Origin: VSJD01 sp964617825
Lineage (GTDB): Bacteria > Verrucomicrobiota > Kiritimatiellia > JAAZAB01
Assembly (NCBI GenBank): GCA_964617825.1
Contig: CAZTWL010000003.1
Span: 1-64,000, forward strand
Length of the DNA stretch: 64,000 bases
Direction of reading: 5' to 3'
Shown: in pieces, positions 51,527-60,460 of the stretch
Numbering within the stretch: position 1 is the stretch's first letter
Layout: every line of letters begins with the position of its first letter
Translations under genes and position numbers: made by a program
The notes under the pieces: generated by a model
What the model was told of the DNA's origin: nothing
Seen by the model: the letters and a program-made list of their open reading frames with translations, nothing else
Databases searched by the model: none

Positions 51527-53122
51527 ATGGGCGAGGTCCTATACAATGGCATTGAACTCCCGGACGAATGGCCGCCACGGGATATGAATCTGGGTAGCGC
51601 TCAACCACAGCGCGTTCCATATCTGGAAACGCTGCCGAAGGTCGTGCCGATCGATCTCGGGCGCCAGCTTCTTGTCGACGATTTTCTGGTGGATGCCGGC
51701 GCCACAACGATGACGCGTGCATTCCACCAACCGGTGAAGTATCCGTGCAACCCAATCTTTTTTCCGCAAAGCGCTGAGGAGTTGGATCCCGCGTATCCGC
51801 CCTGTGCCGTTGCAAAGTGCGGGGGAGTATGGCACGACGGTCGCGACGATCTGTTCAAGATGTGGTACATGACCGGCTACCTCGGACACATGGCCTATGC
51901 GACCAGTAGGGACGGCATACATTGGGACCGCCAAGAACTGGACGTGGTTCTTGGCACCAACCTGTGCCTGCCGCGCGATGTGCATCCCGATTCGGGCAGT
52001 GTAGTGATCGACTATGACACGCCAAATCCGGCGGAACGCTTCAAGATGCTTTTGCGCGAGCCGAATCCGCCGGGCAAGGGCTCTTTTCCGGGTATGCTGA
52101 TGACCTCGCCGGACGGTATCCATTGGAACAAGCCACAGCCGACCGGCATCATGGGCGATCGCAGCACCATGTTCTACAATCCGTTCCGTCAGAAGTGGGT
52201 GCAGAGCATTCGTGCATGGCATCCGACCACGTATCGCCGCAGCCGGTTATACTGGGAACACAGCGATTTCCTGCAGAGCGGGGCCTGGCAGGACCAGCAG
52301 CCGCGACAATGGCTCCGGGCGGACTGCATGGACCATGGCGTTGACTGCAATCCGGAACTGTACAACTTGGATGCAGTCGCGTACGAGAGCGTGATGCTTG
52401 GCTTCCACCAGATTCTGAGAGGGCCGCCAAACCACATCGGAGAGAAATGCGGCCTGCCGAAGCTGACTGAACTCACGCTGGGTTACAGCCGCGACGGCTT
52501 CCACTGGCATCGTCCGGACCGCCGATCGTTCATCGGTGCGCGTCGCGAACCCGGTTCCTGGGAATATGGATATGTGGAGTCCAGTGCCGGCATGTGCCAT
52601 GTGGTGGGAGACGAGTTGTGGTTTTTCTACTCCGCCTACGCGGGCGATCCTAATCGCATCGGGGTCCCGTGGTATGTCAACGGCACATATGCCAACGGTG
52701 CGGTGGGACTGGCGAAATTACGCCGGGACGGGTTTGCATCCATGTGTTCACGTTTTCCCGGCGCCATGCTTCAAACTCGTCCGGTGCGTTTCAAAGGCAA
52801 CCGCCTTTTCGTTAATGCCAACACGGCCGGTGCAAAGCTTGGTGTGGAGATCGTCGGTGCCGATGGTAAAGCCGTCCTTGGCTTTGGCATGGACGACTGC
52901 GTGCCATTCCTTGGCAACAGCACCTGCGTGGAAATCCGCTGGCGCCAGGCCGACTTGGCCATCCTGCGTGGGCAGCCGGTGCGTTTTCGTTTCTGCCAAG
53001 ACCGCGGCGACCTCTACTCCTTTTGGGTGACAGACTCGGCAAGCGGTGCCAGCGGCGGGTATGTCGGCGCCGGCGGCCCCGGTTTCACTGGACCGATAGA
53101 CACCATGGAGAAAAGACGTTGA
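51527..53122 (+). CDS. Beta-propeller glycosidase-like protein (GH32/43-type fold, unassigned)
   Basis: 531 residues, no signal peptide. Repeated SRDGIHW or SPDGIHW-type segments (YATSRDGIHWDRQ, MTSPDGIHWNKP, GYSRDGFHWHRP), each starting a blade, and FKMWYMTGY, FKMLLRE and WFFYSAYAGD strands indicate a five-bladed propeller as in GH32/GH43/GH68-clan and GH130 proteins. Candidate acidic residues exist but I cannot assign the catalytic set. The C-terminal about 120 residues look like a separate beta sandwich (TRPVRFKGNRLFVNANT, LGVEIVGADGK). It follows the transporter by 130 bases, but no shared promoter is visible. Confidence 0.6.
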   Translation: MGEVLYNGIELPDEWPPRDMNLGSAQPQRVPYLETLPKVVPIDLGRQLLVDDFLVDAGATTMTRAFHQPVKYPCNPIFFPQSAEELDPAYPPCAVAKCGGVWHDGRDDLFKMWYMTGYLGHMAYATSRDGIHWDRQELDVVLGTNLCLPRDVHPDSGSVVIDYDTPNPAERFKMLLREPNPPGKGSFPGMLMTSPDGIHWNKPQPTGIMGDRSTMFYNPFRQKWVQSIRAWHPTTYRRSRLYWEHSDFLQSGAWQDQQPRQWLRADCMDHGVDCNPELYNLDAVAYESVMLGFHQILRGPPNHIGEKCGLPKLTELTLGYSRDGFHWHRPDRRSFIGARREPGSWEYGYVESSAGMCHVVGDELWFFYSAYAGDPNRIGVPWYVNGTYANGAVGLAKLRRDGFASMCSRFPGAMLQTRPVRFKGNRLFVNANTAGAKLGVEIVGADGKAVLGFGMDDCVPFLGNSTCVEIRWRQADLAILRGQPVRFRFCQDRGDLYSFWVTDSASGASGGYVGAGGPGFTGPIDTMEKRR

Positions 53123-53150
53123 GGGTTCCGTGCGCTCCGCAAGTCGCTTT

Positions 53151-53927
53151 TCAAGCTGTCTGTCCATGGGGCTTTTCATCGGTGCCAGCCACTCCCGCAT
53201 CCACGTGCGCAAGCAAAGTCAGCCCGCTACCCTCCAAAATCTTCGCAAGCCCCTCCGGTAGACGTTTGTCAACGGTGTCCTTTTGCAAGTCCCGTCGGCA
53301 GACGGCGCTGAAATGGCGGGCCATGTGTTCGCGGACTTGTATCAGGGTGGGACAGGCGGCGCCGAGAAGCTTCTCGAGCGAGGTGACGTTTTCACCCACC
53401 AGCCCGCAGGGGATAATGGTCGCAAATCCGGAGAGGTCGGGCTTGACGTTGAAACTCATGCCGTGAAATGTTACCCAGCGCTTGAGCCGGATGCCGATGG
53501 CCGCCAGCTTGCCGGCCGGGGTCCAGGCCCCCGTGATTCCCGGTCGACGATAGGCCGCTACGCCAAAATCCCCCGCGGTGCGGATGGCGATTTCCTCCAG
53601 GTTATGCAGGTAGCCGTGCGCATCGGTCTCCTGCTCGCCCAGCCTAATGATTGGATACATAACAAGCTGGCCGGGCCCGTGCCAGGTTGCGTCGCCGCCG
53701 CGCGATGAGCGGTAAAGATCGATCTGCCGTTTTTTCAGGTCGGCGTCCGACAAGAGTACGTGGCTATCCTGGGCGCGCACGCCGAGGGTAATGACGGAGG
53801 TGTGCTCGAGGAACAGGACCGTATCGGGAATGGTGTCTGCAATGCGCGCGGCTACCAGCGCGGTCTGCAGGCGCACACCGGCATCGTAAGGGATCGGCTT
53901 TCGAATTGAAATGGCCCAGGCGGTCAT
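53151..53927 (-). CDS. lipB: Octanoyl-[acyl-carrier protein]-protein N-octanoyltransferase
   Basis: 258 residues. LipB moves octanoate from ACP to lipoyl domains. RGGDATWHGPGQLVMYPI, GKLAAIGIRLKRWVTFHG (Lys) and the catalytic Cys in IIPCGL are conserved. It has a longer C-terminal tail than usual. Its likely targets include GcvH, encoded 2.2 kb away at 56124-56513. Confidence 0.93.
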   Translation of the reverse strand: MTAWAISIRKPIPYDAGVRLQTALVAARIADTIPDTVLFLEHTSVITLGVRAQDSHVLLSDADLKKRQIDLYRSSRGGDATWHGPGQLVMYPIIRLGEQETDAHGYLHNLEEIAIRTAGDFGVAAYRRPGITGAWTPAGKLAAIGIRLKRWVTFHGMSFNVKPDLSGFATIIPCGLVGENVTSLEKLLGAACPTLIQVREHMARHFSAVCRRDLQKDTVDKRLPEGLAKILEGSGLTLLAHVDAGVAGTDEKPHGQTA

Positions 53928-54066
53928 GGGCGCATTAAATACCGCTGCCGGCGGCCTGTCAAGGCGATTGAAATATTCGGCGACTATAGTCTTTACGTCC
54001 TAACGTTGGTGCGCTAAATTCCGAACAGTTAACTGATCAATTAGCGGTATTTTTTTGGGAATAGCC

Positions 54067-54633
54067 ATGGTCCATCGTTATGTTCTTTCCGTTCTGGTTG
54101 CCGATCGCGTGGGCATCCTGAGCGCGATTACCTCGGGTGTGACGGACTTGGGCGCCAACATCGAGGGCATCAGCCAGACGGTTGTGCAGGGGTATTTCAC
54201 CGTCATCATGACGGCGGCGTTTCCGCAGGCGATCGGCGAGGAGGCTATTCGCCTTGCCGTTCTGAAGCGGTTCCGCAAGGACGAGGCCTCCGTGCTCGTG
54301 CGCCCATACAAGGTGCGCGCGTCGGCGTCAGCCGCCGGAGACCGTTATATTCTTACCATGTCCGGCAAAGACCGGCCGGGAATCCTGAAGGCGCTTACCG
54401 GATATTTGGCCGGGAAAAATATCAACGTCGAGGATCTGTTTTTCAAGATCGACGGCGAGCATGTTACCCACGTGGGGGAAGTGACCGTGCCGGCGCAGCT
54501 CGACATCAAGCAGGTCCAGAGCGAGCTGCGTGCCGTAATGGCGCCCTTTGCCCTGGTAATCGGGCTGCAGCACGAAAATCTGTTCCGGGCCACGAACGAT
54601 GTCGGCGCCATCCGGTGCCTTTTGAACCCTTGA
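54067..54633 (+). CDS. Double ACT-domain protein, GcvR-like
   Basis: 188 residues, two ACT domains: 1-75 (YVLSVLVADRVGILSAITSG, GANIEGISQTVVQGYF) and about 92-170 (YILTMSGKDRPGILKALTGY, KNINVEDLFFKI). The size and double-ACT layout match GcvR, the glycine-cleavage regulator of enterobacteria; short single-ACT proteins (UPF0237) are the usual partner of UPF0210. It is 21 bases upstream of the UPF0210 gene, so the two are co-transcribed. Predicted to bind an amino acid, possibly glycine or serine (inferred from lipB and gcvH nearby). Confidence 0.8.
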   Translation: MVHRYVLSVLVADRVGILSAITSGVTDLGANIEGISQTVVQGYFTVIMTAAFPQAIGEEAIRLAVLKRFRKDEASVLVRPYKVRASASAAGDRYILTMSGKDRPGILKALTGYLAGKNINVEDLFFKIDGEHVTHVGEVTVPAQLDIKQVQSELRAVMAPFALVIGLQHENLFRATNDVGAIRCLLNP

Positions 54634-54654
54634 CGAAAGCGAAAGCAATCAGCC

Positions 54655-56028
54655 ATGCATAGGACCGATGATATTTTGCAGACCGTGCGCATGCTCCAGC
54701 AGGAAAACCTGGATTTGCGCACCGTGACGATGGGCATTAATCTGCTCGATTGCGTCGGAGGCGATATGGCCGCGGTTGCGAAAGCCGTGCGCGCCAAGAT
54801 CAAACGCAAGGCCGGCAACCTGGTGAATGTCTGCGATCAGCTCACGACCAAGTATGGCATGCCGATCATCAATAAGCGCATCGCGGTTTCGCCGGCCAGT
54901 CAGCTCCTGGAAGGGCGCGCCCCGGAAGACGCGCTCAGCCTGGCCCGGGCGTTGGACCAGGCGGCGGCGGATGTGGGCGTGGATTTGATCGGCGGGTTTA
55001 CCGCCCTGGTGCACAAAGGCATGACTCCCGGCGAGCGCTTGCTGATCGAGTCCCTGCCGCAGGTTCTGAGCCAAACCAAGCGGCTATGTTCCTCGGTTAA
55101 TATCGGCACAACCAAAGCCGGCATGAATGTGGATGCCATTCTGCTGGTGAGCGCTACGCTCTTGAAGATTGCCGAGGCCACAAAAGCGGCGCATGGATTC
55201 GGTTGCGCCAAGCTGGTGATTTTTGCCAATGCCGCGGAGGACAACCCGTTCATGGCGGGCGCCTTTTTGGGCGCCGGCGAGCCGGAGTGCGTCATCAATG
55301 TCGGCGTCAGCGGCCCGGGAGTCGTCAAGCGCGCCATTGACCGGCTGGTCGAGCAGTTTCCCCGTTGCACGCTCGACGAGATTGCGGATGAAATTAAGCA
55401 CACGGCTTTCCGGGTGACGCGCACCGGCGAACTCATCGGGCGCGAAGCGGCGAAAATGCTGGGGATGCAGTTCGGCGTGCTGGATCTGTCCCTGGCGCCA
55501 ACTCCGCGTGTCGGCGACAGCGTCGGCGAGATTTATCAGGCCATGGGCGTCAAATATGTCGGTGCTCCGGGAACCACGGCGGCGGTGGCCTTGCTGAACG
55601 ATGCGGTCAAGAAGGGCGGCGCCTTTGCGTCATCCTCGGTGGGCGGGCTGTCCGGCGCCTTCATCCCCGTGATGGAAGATCACGTCCTGGCCCGGGCGGT
55701 TGCGGATGGAGCCCTGTCGCTCGATAAATTGGAGGCCATGACCGCCGTGTGCTCGGTGGGCCTGGATATGATCCTGGTGCCGGGCGATATCAGCAGCGCG
55801 ACCCTGAGCGGGATTATCATGGACGAGGCCGCCATCGGAATTTATAACCAGAAAACCACGGCCGTCCGGCTGATCCCGGCGCCCGGTAAGAAAGTCGGCG
55901 AGATGGTTGACTTCGGCGGGCTCTTCGGCTCCGGGACGGTGATACCGGTCAACAGCTCATCCGGCAGCGCCGATTTTGTCCGGCACGGCGGACACATTCC
56001 CGCCCCGATCCAGAGTCTGCGGAATTAA
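54655..56028 (+). CDS. UPF0210 / DUF711 family protein (PFL family)
   Basis: 457 residues. Characteristic segments: DILQTVRMLQQENLDLRTVT, GINLLDC, INKRIAVSP, AEDNPFMAGAFLGAGEPECVINVGVSGPGVV, LGMQFGVLDLSLAPTPRVGDSVGEI and PVNSSSGSADFVRHGGHIPAPI. The family is widespread and conserved but its reaction is not known to me; it has a fold related to pyruvate formate-lyase-like barrels. It is regularly encoded beside an ACT protein, as here. Confidence 0.88.
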   Translation: MHRTDDILQTVRMLQQENLDLRTVTMGINLLDCVGGDMAAVAKAVRAKIKRKAGNLVNVCDQLTTKYGMPIINKRIAVSPASQLLEGRAPEDALSLARALDQAAADVGVDLIGGFTALVHKGMTPGERLLIESLPQVLSQTKRLCSSVNIGTTKAGMNVDAILLVSATLLKIAEATKAAHGFGCAKLVIFANAAEDNPFMAGAFLGAGEPECVINVGVSGPGVVKRAIDRLVEQFPRCTLDEIADEIKHTAFRVTRTGELIGREAAKMLGMQFGVLDLSLAPTPRVGDSVGEIYQAMGVKYVGAPGTTAAVALLNDAVKKGGAFASSSVGGLSGAFIPVMEDHVLARAVADGALSLDKLEAMTAVCSVGLDMILVPGDISSATLSGIIMDEAAIGIYNQKTTAVRLIPAPGKKVGEMVDFGGLFGSGTVIPVNSSSGSADFVRHGGHIPAPIQSLRN

Positions 56029-56059
56029 AGCCTCCGGCGGACTGAAGGATAGGAAAATC

Positions 56060-56124
56060 AATCGCAGCTCGTCTCACAGGTCGCGGCAGCGCGGAACTTG
56101 CCCTATTTAGCCTGTGCTGCGATT
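56060..56124. terminator. Long hairpin between the UPF0210 gene and gcvH
   Basis: AATCGCAG (56060-56067) pairs with CTGCGATT (56117-56124), and CACAGG (56075-56080) with CCTGTG (56111-56116), giving a nested stem with a bulge. It lies in the convergent gap, reaches the gcvH stop codon and may end both transcripts. No T-run. Confidence 0.4.
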
Positions 56125-56513
56125 CATTGTTCGTCGGGCAGCTTGGCTTTGTAGGCGTCAGCCGAAAGCAGGGCATCTACGTCGTCCGGGCGATCCGGGT
56201 TCATTCTGAAAATCCAGCCTTCGCCAAAGGGATCCGAATTAATAATTTCCGGCGTGTTCGTCAAGTCTTCATTGATTTCCACGACGGTCCCGGCGATGGG
56301 CGCATAGACGTCCGAGGCGGCTTTAATGGATTCCACCACAACCGCCTCTTCGCCGGCATCCAGGTGCCGGTTCAGCTCGGGCAGTTCGACGTAGGTGATA
56401 TCGGAAAGCTGGTGCTGGGCAAAGTCCGTAATCCCAACCTCGACCAGGCCATCTACCGACCGCACCCATTCGTGTGTTTCCGTATATTTTAAGTCGTCAG
56501 GATTGCTTGCCAT
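56124..56513 (-). CDS. gcvH: Glycine cleavage system H protein
   Basis: 129 residues. Lipoyl-carrying protein of glycine cleavage. YTETHEWVRSVDGLVEVGIT, then VVVESIKAASDVYAPIAG with the lipoylated Lys, and GEGWIFRM. ATG at 56513 with GGAGGGG upstream. The other gcv genes are not in the window. Confidence 0.95.
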   Translation of the reverse strand: MASNPDDLKYTETHEWVRSVDGLVEVGITDFAQHQLSDITYVELPELNRHLDAGEEAVVVESIKAASDVYAPIAGTVVEINEDLTNTPEIINSDPFGEGWIFRMNPDRPDDVDALLSADAYKAKLPDEQ

Positions 56514-56732
56514 GATTTCTTGCCCCTCCATGTTTGAGTAATATAATAAATATATAACTGCTCAAATATTTTGCACCGCCCGTTTTTATGTTATCTTTCC
56601 TATCTATGCAACATTTATTTACTTTTTTTTGCTGGCTGACCGGACCGATTGACGATAGCCTGTAATGCAGGCAGGGGTGCCTAAGGCTTGAACTGAAATG
56701 GCAACTGGAAAAATGCGAAAGCGAGGGTGAGC

Positions 56733-57836
56733 ATGCTCGCCAAAACCGGAGTCAAGAATTTCTTCGAACGCCATTGGGAACAAATCGTGCTTTGGGCGAT
56801 CCTCGTCGGCCTTTTTTATCTTTTGAAGCCCTTTTTCCTCCTGATCTTCGAGACATTCCTGATCGTCTATCTCACCAAGAGCGTTGTTCAATGGATTGTG
56901 CAGCGCACGAAGCTGAATTATCGGTTGACGGTGGTGGCCGTTTTCGTGCTCTTTGTGAGTTTGCTGGGAGTGATCGGCGCCTGGGTGGGGCCGCAGCTGG
57001 TTGCCGAGTCCAACCGCGTGTTCCTGGAATTTACCGGCGATGGCGAACAGCAAACCCAGGAGAAGATCGACCGGTTTGTCGAGAAGATCGTGGTTAAAAG
57101 CATGGGGGTGGAAAAGGCGCAGGAGGTCATCGAATCGGGGGAGTATGCAGCCGTGCTGGATTCTGTGAAAGGCGAGGTTGCCAATGTCGTTAAGACGGCC
57201 CTGCCGCACGTGCTCAATGCCATCTTCCGCCTTTTCAAGCTCGGTTGGCATATTATGGTTTCGCTGCTCCTGGCCATTGTCTTTGCCTTTATCCTGGTCA
57301 TGGATTGGCGGCGCATTGTTGAAAAAATGAAGGGGTTGGAACGAAGTCGGATCCGTACCTTTTACCTGGGAGCCGCGCCGCATCTCGTTGCCTTCGCCGA
57401 TGTCCTGGGCAGGGCGCTCTGCGCCCAGGCGATCATCGCGGTCTGCAATACGATCCTGACCGCAATCGGACTCTGGATTTTCGGGGTGCCGAATATTGCC
57501 TTGCTTTCGACCATTGTGTTCTTTTGCGGGTTCATCCCAATCCTCGGGACATGGCTAAGTTCCATCCCGATCCTGCTTTTTGGCATCCAAGTTGGCGGGA
57601 TGGCGATGGTCTTCAAGCTCATTGCGCTCGTTGCCATCGTCCACGCGTTTGAGGCCTATGTCCTCAATCCAAGAATCACGGCCAAAGTCCTGCATGTTCA
57701 TCCGATTCTGGTTCTGATCCTGATTCTGATCGGCGAACGGTTTTTCGGCATCTGGGGCATGGTGGTGGGCGTGCCGATCGGTTATTACATCATCAGTGTT
57801 TTAACGCAGCCGGAGGAAGAATTGGCCTTGGAGTAA
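56733..57836 (+). CDS. AI-2E family transporter-like membrane protein
   Basis: 367 residues with about seven to eight transmembrane segments: pairs near 17-50 (LWAILVGLFYLLKPFFLLIF) and 65-90 (VVAVFVLFVSLLGVIGAWVG), a soluble loop (95-150), then IMVSLLLAIVFAFILVMDW, ALCAQAIIAVCNTILTAIGL, the conserved FFCGFIPILGTWLSSIPILL and LNPRITAKVLHVHPILVLI. The family includes TqsA/PerM-type exporters; substrates are mostly unknown. It is 53 bases upstream of the sigma-54 activator on the same strand. Confidence 0.85.
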   Translation: MLAKTGVKNFFERHWEQIVLWAILVGLFYLLKPFFLLIFETFLIVYLTKSVVQWIVQRTKLNYRLTVVAVFVLFVSLLGVIGAWVGPQLVAESNRVFLEFTGDGEQQTQEKIDRFVEKIVVKSMGVEKAQEVIESGEYAAVLDSVKGEVANVVKTALPHVLNAIFRLFKLGWHIMVSLLLAIVFAFILVMDWRRIVEKMKGLERSRIRTFYLGAAPHLVAFADVLGRALCAQAIIAVCNTILTAIGLWIFGVPNIALLSTIVFFCGFIPILGTWLSSIPILLFGIQVGGMAMVFKLIALVAIVHAFEAYVLNPRITAKVLHVHPILVLILILIGERFFGIWGMVVGVPIGYYIISVLTQPEEELALE

Positions 57837-57889
57837 TCGGGTAACGCCTGCGCGGCTTTATTCAGGAAATTGCGATCAGGAAAGATTCG

Positions 57890-60187
57890 ATGAATGCGAA
57901 TGCAACCACAGGTATTCCGGAAATCGACCGGCTGGCCGGCGGAATAATTTCCGGCGATAATATTATCTGGGAGATTGACTCGGGCGTGCCCGTCGAACGT
58001 TTTGTGGTCAGTTTTCTTGCCGCTTGCGCGCGCGAAAAATCGCTGGTGATCTATGTCAGCTTCAATTCCTCCCCGCAGACGATAACGAATAAGTATGCCG
58101 CGCTGCTGCCGAAAGAGGACTTTGTGCTCGTGGACTGTTTTTCCTCGGGCAAGGGCAACAACGACAAGGTCTTTTTAAATTTCTTCAAGTCGGCCGGCGG
58201 CGGAGCCATTCACCTGGCGAATCCCTCCGATCCCGTCAAGCTTGAGGAGTTGTTGATCGAACTGGGGACGCACGGCCAGCGGCGGGTGCGGTATATCTTT
58301 GACAGCCTTACGGGCATGCTGAATCTTTGGGGCGCCGAGGAAAGCGTGGTCCGATTGTTCGGCCACATCTGCCCGCGGCTGTATGACCTGAACACGATTG
58401 CCTGCTGGCTGCTGGAGAAGGGCGCCCACTCGCCGTCGTTTCTGGCCAAGATCCGGCATATAACCCAGGTGGTCTTCGATGTTGCGGTCGCGCACGGGGC
58501 GCACAGCCTGACGATCAGAAAGGCAAGCAATCGCCACTGCGAGCATGTCGGCATTCCCCAGCGATTGATCCTGAGCGAGGATGCCATCAGCGTGGCCGTC
58601 GAGTCGCGCGAAGGCCGCGAGTTGGCTTTGCTGACCCGCATGGGCGAGGTGTTGGGCAGCGCGCTCAATCCAAACTCGTTTTTCGAACGGACCATGGAGG
58701 CCTTGGCCAACGAACTCGGCATGGTGCGTGGGACCCTGGTGCTCCTGGACAAAACTTGCAATAAATTGAAAATTGTCGCCGCCCATGGCCTTTCGCGCGT
58801 GGAGCAGGACCGGGGGCAATATGCGCTGGGCGAGGGGATTACCGGGCAGGTCGTTAAAACCGGGGTGGCGGAAATCATCCCCGATATCGGCAAAGACAGC
58901 CGTTTTCTCAACCGGACAGTTGCCCGCAAAAAAGACCTGGCCAGCCCCATTGCGTTTATTTGCGTGCCATTGAAGGTCGATGACGAGGTCGTCGGCGCAT
59001 TGAGCGTGGATCGTCCCTTTGCCATCGAAGGAGCGGTTCAAAAAGACTTGCGGTTGCTTTCGATCGTGGCGACCATCGTTTCCCAGGTATTGAAGATCAA
59101 CCACCTGATGCGGGTGGAGAAAGAAGAAATCCTGGCGCGCGATCGGGGGCGGCTCCGCGAACTTCGCAGCCGCTATCGCCTCGATAATGTGATCGGCGAG
59201 AGCGAAGCCATTCGCAAGGTTCTGGCCATGGCGGCCACGGCGGCTAAATCGCGGGCCTCCATCCTGGTCACTGGCGAAACAGGGACAGGCAAGGAGTTGA
59301 TTGCCAAAGTGGTGCACTATAACAGTGCCCGGGCCTCGGGTCCGCTGATCAAGGTCAATTGCGGCGCGCTGCCTGAAGACTTGCTTGAGTCGGAACTCTT
59401 TGGTCACGTCAAGGGCGCCTTCACGGGCGCCTTGCACGACCGGAAAGGCCGCTTCGAAATGGCGAATGGCGGCACCCTTTTCCTGGATGAAATCGGGGAA
59501 ATGAGTCCGCGGTTGCAGGTTAAGCTTTTGCGCGTCCTTCAGGAAAGGGAATTCGAGCCGGTCGGCAGCCCCAATACGATTGCGGTTGACGTTCGTGTGG
59601 TTACCGCGACCAGCAAGGATCTCAAGGAGGAGGTGCACAAGGGCCTTTTCCGCGAAGACCTTTATTATCGCCTGAATGTCATTCCGATTCACCTGCCGCC
59701 CTTGCGTGAACGCCGGGAAGATATTCCCCTGTTGATCGACCATTTCCTGGAGAAATTCAATCACGAAAACCATAAGAATGTTCGCAAGCTTTCCCGGAAA
59801 GTGCTCGATATCTTTCTCGAATATCCCTGGCCGGGCAATGTGCGCGAATTGGAGAATTGCATGGAACGCGTCGTGGTGATGATCGAGGGCGATACTTTGT
59901 CCGCCGATTTCCTGCCGACGGAAATCCTCGATCATGACCACCAGTGGGCGCTCCTGCGCAAACAGCCGTCTTCGCGGGACATCCTGGATATCCGTGCCGC
60001 GGCCGAGCGCCTCTGCGCCGGTACGGAAGATCTGGCGGCGGCCCGGAATTTGCTCCTCCAAACGATGGAGGAGATTGTGCTCCGTTGCGGGCTGCTGCGC
60101 AAATTCAGCCAGCGGGATCTTGCCGTCAAGCTCGGGCTGAGCCGGATGACGTTGCGCAAGAAACTGCAGGCCAGCAACCTGAAATGA
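57890..60187 (+). CDS. Sigma-54 activator with KaiC-like N-terminus, GAF and AAA+ domains
   Basis: 765 residues. The region 1-235 has the start of a KaiC/RadA-type ATPase (TGIPEIDRLAGGIISGDNII) but the P-loop is lost (EIDSGVPVERF), so it is a degenerate RecA-fold domain; a later strand reads VRYIFDSLTGML. A NifA-like GAF domain follows (about 245-405; RKKDLASPIAFICVPLK). The sigma-54 AAA+ core has Walker A GETGTGKE (about 461), GAFTGA (about 509), Walker B LFLDEIGEM and the R-finger region EDLYYRLN. The C-terminal FIS-type HTH is QRDLAVKLGLSRMTLRKKL. It is likely to activate the sigma-54 promoter before glnN (inferred). No receiver domain. Confidence 0.92.
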   Translation: MNANATTGIPEIDRLAGGIISGDNIIWEIDSGVPVERFVVSFLAACAREKSLVIYVSFNSSPQTITNKYAALLPKEDFVLVDCFSSGKGNNDKVFLNFFKSAGGGAIHLANPSDPVKLEELLIELGTHGQRRVRYIFDSLTGMLNLWGAEESVVRLFGHICPRLYDLNTIACWLLEKGAHSPSFLAKIRHITQVVFDVAVAHGAHSLTIRKASNRHCEHVGIPQRLILSEDAISVAVESREGRELALLTRMGEVLGSALNPNSFFERTMEALANELGMVRGTLVLLDKTCNKLKIVAAHGLSRVEQDRGQYALGEGITGQVVKTGVAEIIPDIGKDSRFLNRTVARKKDLASPIAFICVPLKVDDEVVGALSVDRPFAIEGAVQKDLRLLSIVATIVSQVLKINHLMRVEKEEILARDRGRLRELRSRYRLDNVIGESEAIRKVLAMAATAAKSRASILVTGETGTGKELIAKVVHYNSARASGPLIKVNCGALPEDLLESELFGHVKGAFTGALHDRKGRFEMANGGTLFLDEIGEMSPRLQVKLLRVLQEREFEPVGSPNTIAVDVRVVTATSKDLKEEVHKGLFREDLYYRLNVIPIHLPPLRERREDIPLLIDHFLEKFNHENHKNVRKLSRKVLDIFLEYPWPGNVRELENCMERVVVMIEGDTLSADFLPTEILDHDHQWALLRKQPSSRDILDIRAAAERLCAGTEDLAAARNLLLQTMEEIVLRCGLLRKFSQRDLAVKLGLSRMTLRKKLQASNLK

Positions 60188-60314
60188 AGCCGACCTTCAC
60201 GGCGCAGACATGGTTCATAATGTAGACCACGGACGGCGGAACACGCCCTGTTTCCAGCCATTTTCTGCCTATTGTTGGAGGATCATGGCGCCGTCATTTG
60301 TCATATTAATAGCC

Positions 60315-60336
60315 AGTGGCTAATAATTAGACCACT
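60315..60336. promoter_or_regulatory. Inverted repeat, candidate enhancer site for the sigma-54 activator
   Basis: AGTGG-CTAAT-A-ATTAG-A-CCACT, symmetrical apart from one extra A. It is centred about 145 bases before the expected transcription start, within the usual range for enhancer-binding proteins. Confidence 0.5.
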
Positions 60337-60443
60337 TTGCGCTGTTACGGCGCTTGACGCGATTTATTATTTAAGTTGTTAGGTATTGAATTCAAGCATG
60401 TAATGATGATATACGTGCTTTGCCGGTTCGAAAATATGGCAAG

Positions 60444-60460
60444 TTGGCATGAGTTGTGCT
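60444..60460 (+). promoter_or_regulatory. Sigma-54 (-24/-12) promoter of glnN
   Basis: TTGGCATG-AGTT-GTGCT has the invariant GG and GC ten bases apart; one mismatch to TTGC at the -12 element. AT-rich sequence follows. The activator gene lies immediately upstream, and nitrogen control is a classical sigma-54 function. Confidence 0.6.

Noticed and set aside
58175..60061. 628-codon minus-strand ORF opposite the sigma-54 activator
   Set aside because: Antisense of an intact AAA+ activator; His/Gln/Arg-rich product typical of shadow frames.
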